64,000 bases of DNA, from assembly GCA_914767715.1 (NCBI GenBank), contig OU612069.1, positions 21,263,387 to 21,327,386 on the forward strand. Reading direction: 5' to 3'. The notes below the pieces were generated by a model that saw nothing but the letters and a program-made list of their open reading frames with translations, had not been told where the DNA came from and did no database searches. Of the stretch, positions 61,680-64,000 are shown one piece after another (positions within the stretch are counted from its first letter, which is position 1; each line of letters starts with the position of its first letter). The position numbers and the translations under genes were made by a program. Source of the DNA: Membranipora membranacea. Lineage: Eukaryota > Bryozoa > Gymnolaemata > Cheilostomatida > Membraniporidae.

Positions 61680-64000
61680 CTGTAAAAAAACCGGCACCTG
61701 TAAAAAAAACTGTCATTTTTAATAATCTGGCCTGGAATACACCAAAATGATGACTATACATGGGTGAAGCAACAGCATCAAATTATCAGCTGTTTCCACT
61801 CAGCTCTATAGCAGCTCCTTGCCTATAGCCAGCAAGATTATAACAAAATCAACTCCTGCTGACTACCGTTTTCGTCTCTTCACTCAAAACAAGTAAAGAA
61901 TCACATAAATTTTTTGTGAGAGACGTGTTTGAGTCATGAGTAAACTATTCATTCCAAGTCACGTAAAATCCTTCTTTCAAGAGAACTGGTAGGCTTAGTG
62001 AGGTTGAGGTTTGACAGCTCTTGTACAAAAAGTCTATATCGAAATTCCCTTTTCAAGAAATAGCTAGGACAGCAGGTTTTTGTTTGGAAAATATAATACA
62101 TGCCAACACGTCAGGAGGTAGTAACAAAGCCCATATATTCATTTGATTAACTATGAGCTGCCTGTTGGAGTTTTATTAGCTTTAGATTTCAAATGCTTCA
62201 ACAACTCAAGCGCCATCAAAAATAGCTAACGATGATGGTATGACATGCAGAAATTGCTTTGTGTGTTTTCTGTGTTATATTGTAAATCATGTGTACATGA
62301 AGAAATAAAGTCTAACTGTCTAAGCAACAAAGCCACCATATGTACAAAGTTTCTCCTAGCTAATGCTTTTACTTACCTATTTCTCGATATTCTTGTTCTC
62401 ACCAAGTAGTTCCTTGCTGTCCGACTCATTGCCCGTGCCAATGTCTAAAATAAAATTCCAGAACAGGTGTGGTGGTGTTAGTCAATTGCATGAAAAATTC
62501 ACATAGATCTGAAAATAAATTTAGAAAAGCCTGTATCTGTGAAACTTAAAATCAGCGATTGGACCAGGGTGAACATGACGTTGGTGTTCAATAATTAGCA
62601 GGGGTGTCATAAAAAAAACTAAAGGCTCACAATTATTTAGAATCATAATCACTTCCATCTTACGCAGGAAAAGGTTTTCTGTTTCAAACAATTGAGGGAA
62701 ATTTACAATAATACACTCAAATGCAAGATATTTTTAGCATGAAATTCAGTGAAACTACATGTGTATATACCTGACAGACACTACCTAAGCTTAAGCCTAT
62801 AAAGAGATAAAACTCACATCAGATTGTTTGTGTGGCTGCAATCATGAGTCAGAAGATACATAAATAAACACTGTCAAGTTAAAGCTATAATCTCAAATTC
62901 AAGCGATGGTTTACAGGCAATGCAGATGCCAAAATTTTGTGCAAAGTTTTCCTTGTTTCTTGCATGTGCGTGATTCACACATTAGATACAACCGTGGAGA
63001 TTAGATTAATAGTGTCAAGATGTGGCTAGCTGCCAAATTTCAGTTAGTCTGTCGACATATTTACAGCTTGTGCGTTTTTTGATGTAGCTGTAATTTCAGA
63101 CCCTATATTGCATTAAAGCCTGAAATTGTATTGGTGATACAAGGTATTATATATATTACAATGAACAAACCTAAATACTACCTATCAATTGTTGTGACTG
63201 TCAGTAGTGGTAGAGTAGACTGTTCACACCTGATGTACATTCAGAGCGCCGCAGATGAGCGATGGAATGGTCTGATATTACTGACAACCAGACCAGAGAC
63301 CATCAATGGCGTATTTAATAATCCAGTACAGACAAATATGCAACATTCAGAACTGATTTACGAAGACTCCAGCCTGTTCTCATAGTATAGTCTCGCTCTT
63401 CTTATTTCTCCCTCCTTCCTCTCCCTCTCATGTTCTGCGCAATACAAATTCAAACACAATTTCATCCATTGTTTGACAGAGGCCGTGGTTGATGGAATAA
63501 AGATTTAATGATTACAAATCACTTTTAGACCTTTTATTATTTTGAATGGGTATCAAAGAGCGTCAACAAAATGAGCACTGCCCTTATCCTTTTAAGCAAA
63601 TATCAAACAAGGTTGGCTGCAGGCTTTAAATTTGATGTTCTCTCTATAAAAAAGTTGTAGATAGAAATAAGCGCTGGTATATATATACTTGCTCATGCTA
63701 GGCAGTCTCTAGATCAAGAACTCGCACAACGCCTGGTCGATGGTAGTAGTGCTGTTATATCTGAAACCAGGGGTTTTAGAATAACTGATACAACTAAACT
63801 CAATACAATTGATAGAACAGGCTCACCTCAAATAACTGTTACAAATGTCTGACTTGCTCAAGCAAGATCTTCTCAGTACAGAGCTATCAGTCGATTGTCC
63901 TCTCTACTAGCCGCCAGTCTTTTGGGTGACTCTACAAATAATATAATCTTCATATGAGTAATCTAGCTGTCCTCATGAGTATACATGTTGTACAGTTATC
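61680..64000. other. Unresolved right edge
   Basis: AT-rich DNA with no recognised family. One plus-strand open stretch at about 63131-63385 and another at about 63690-63850 (LAHARQSLDQELAQRLVDGS, then SAVISETRGFRITDTTKLN) look compositionally coding. The second is closed by TGA at about 63851 and then continues in the same frame. They could be exons of a gene extending right. Confidence 0.3.

Overview
The window is nuclear DNA of an animal. It is AT-rich, its genes are split by introns with GT..AG borders, and it carries a Polo-like kinase 4 (PLK4/SAK) gene, CR1/L2-like LINE reverse transcriptases, hAT- and Harbinger-like DNA transposon remains and an LTR retrotransposon. The protein families (GlnD/DUF294-type nucleotidyltransferase with TPRs and an NHL-like propeller; DUF6729-type proteins) suggest an early-branching aquatic metazoan such as a sponge or cnidarian. 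That placement is inference, and I cannot name the species.

Layout. 0.6-9.3 kb (+): the 3' part of PLK4 (linker plus three polo boxes). The kinase domain must lie left of the window. 11.9-22.1 kb (-): a six-exon gene whose predicted product joins a Gag-like domain, a nucleotidyltransferase, TPRs and a beta-propeller (about 1488 aa). Its first intron is swollen by a MITE-like repeat and a hAT-like element with a perfect 8-bp target-site duplication. 22.1-22.4 kb: its putative promoter, with six CCAAT boxes. 23.4-26.2 kb (-): a broken LINE. 26.7-43.15 kb (+): a many-exon DUF6729-type gene, now a pseudogene. One intron holds a young non-autonomous LTR retrotransposon (27.9-31.85 kb) and one exon is split by a LINE with an 806-bp (TACA)n tail (36.1-38.4 kb). 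44.4-46.1 kb (+): a second, truncated copy of the PLK4 3' exons. 48.8-54.9 kb (-): a second copy of the Gag/nucleotidyltransferase/TPR/propeller gene (about 1468 aa). 56.4-62 kb: LINE debris, a GC-rich hairpin plus tRNA-like element, and Harbinger-type remains (transposase C-terminus and a BESS-like protein). 62-64 kb: unresolved.

The window is organised by a direct segmental duplication: 7.6-16.75 kb corresponds to 44.36-53.46 kb, carrying the PLK4 tail and the facing nucleotidyltransferase gene. The main exon of the two nucleotidyltransferase genes is about 94% identical in protein (54 differences in 916 residues by hand count). The next exon upstream is only about 60% identical, and the Gag-like exon lower still. 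The two genes are therefore mosaics: a recent duplication or conversion event homogenised their 3' parts only.

The best candidate for something undescribed is this gene pair: a capsid-like Gag domain fused to a nucleotidyltransferase with intact catalytic motif, TPR scaffold and propeller, in two open copies.
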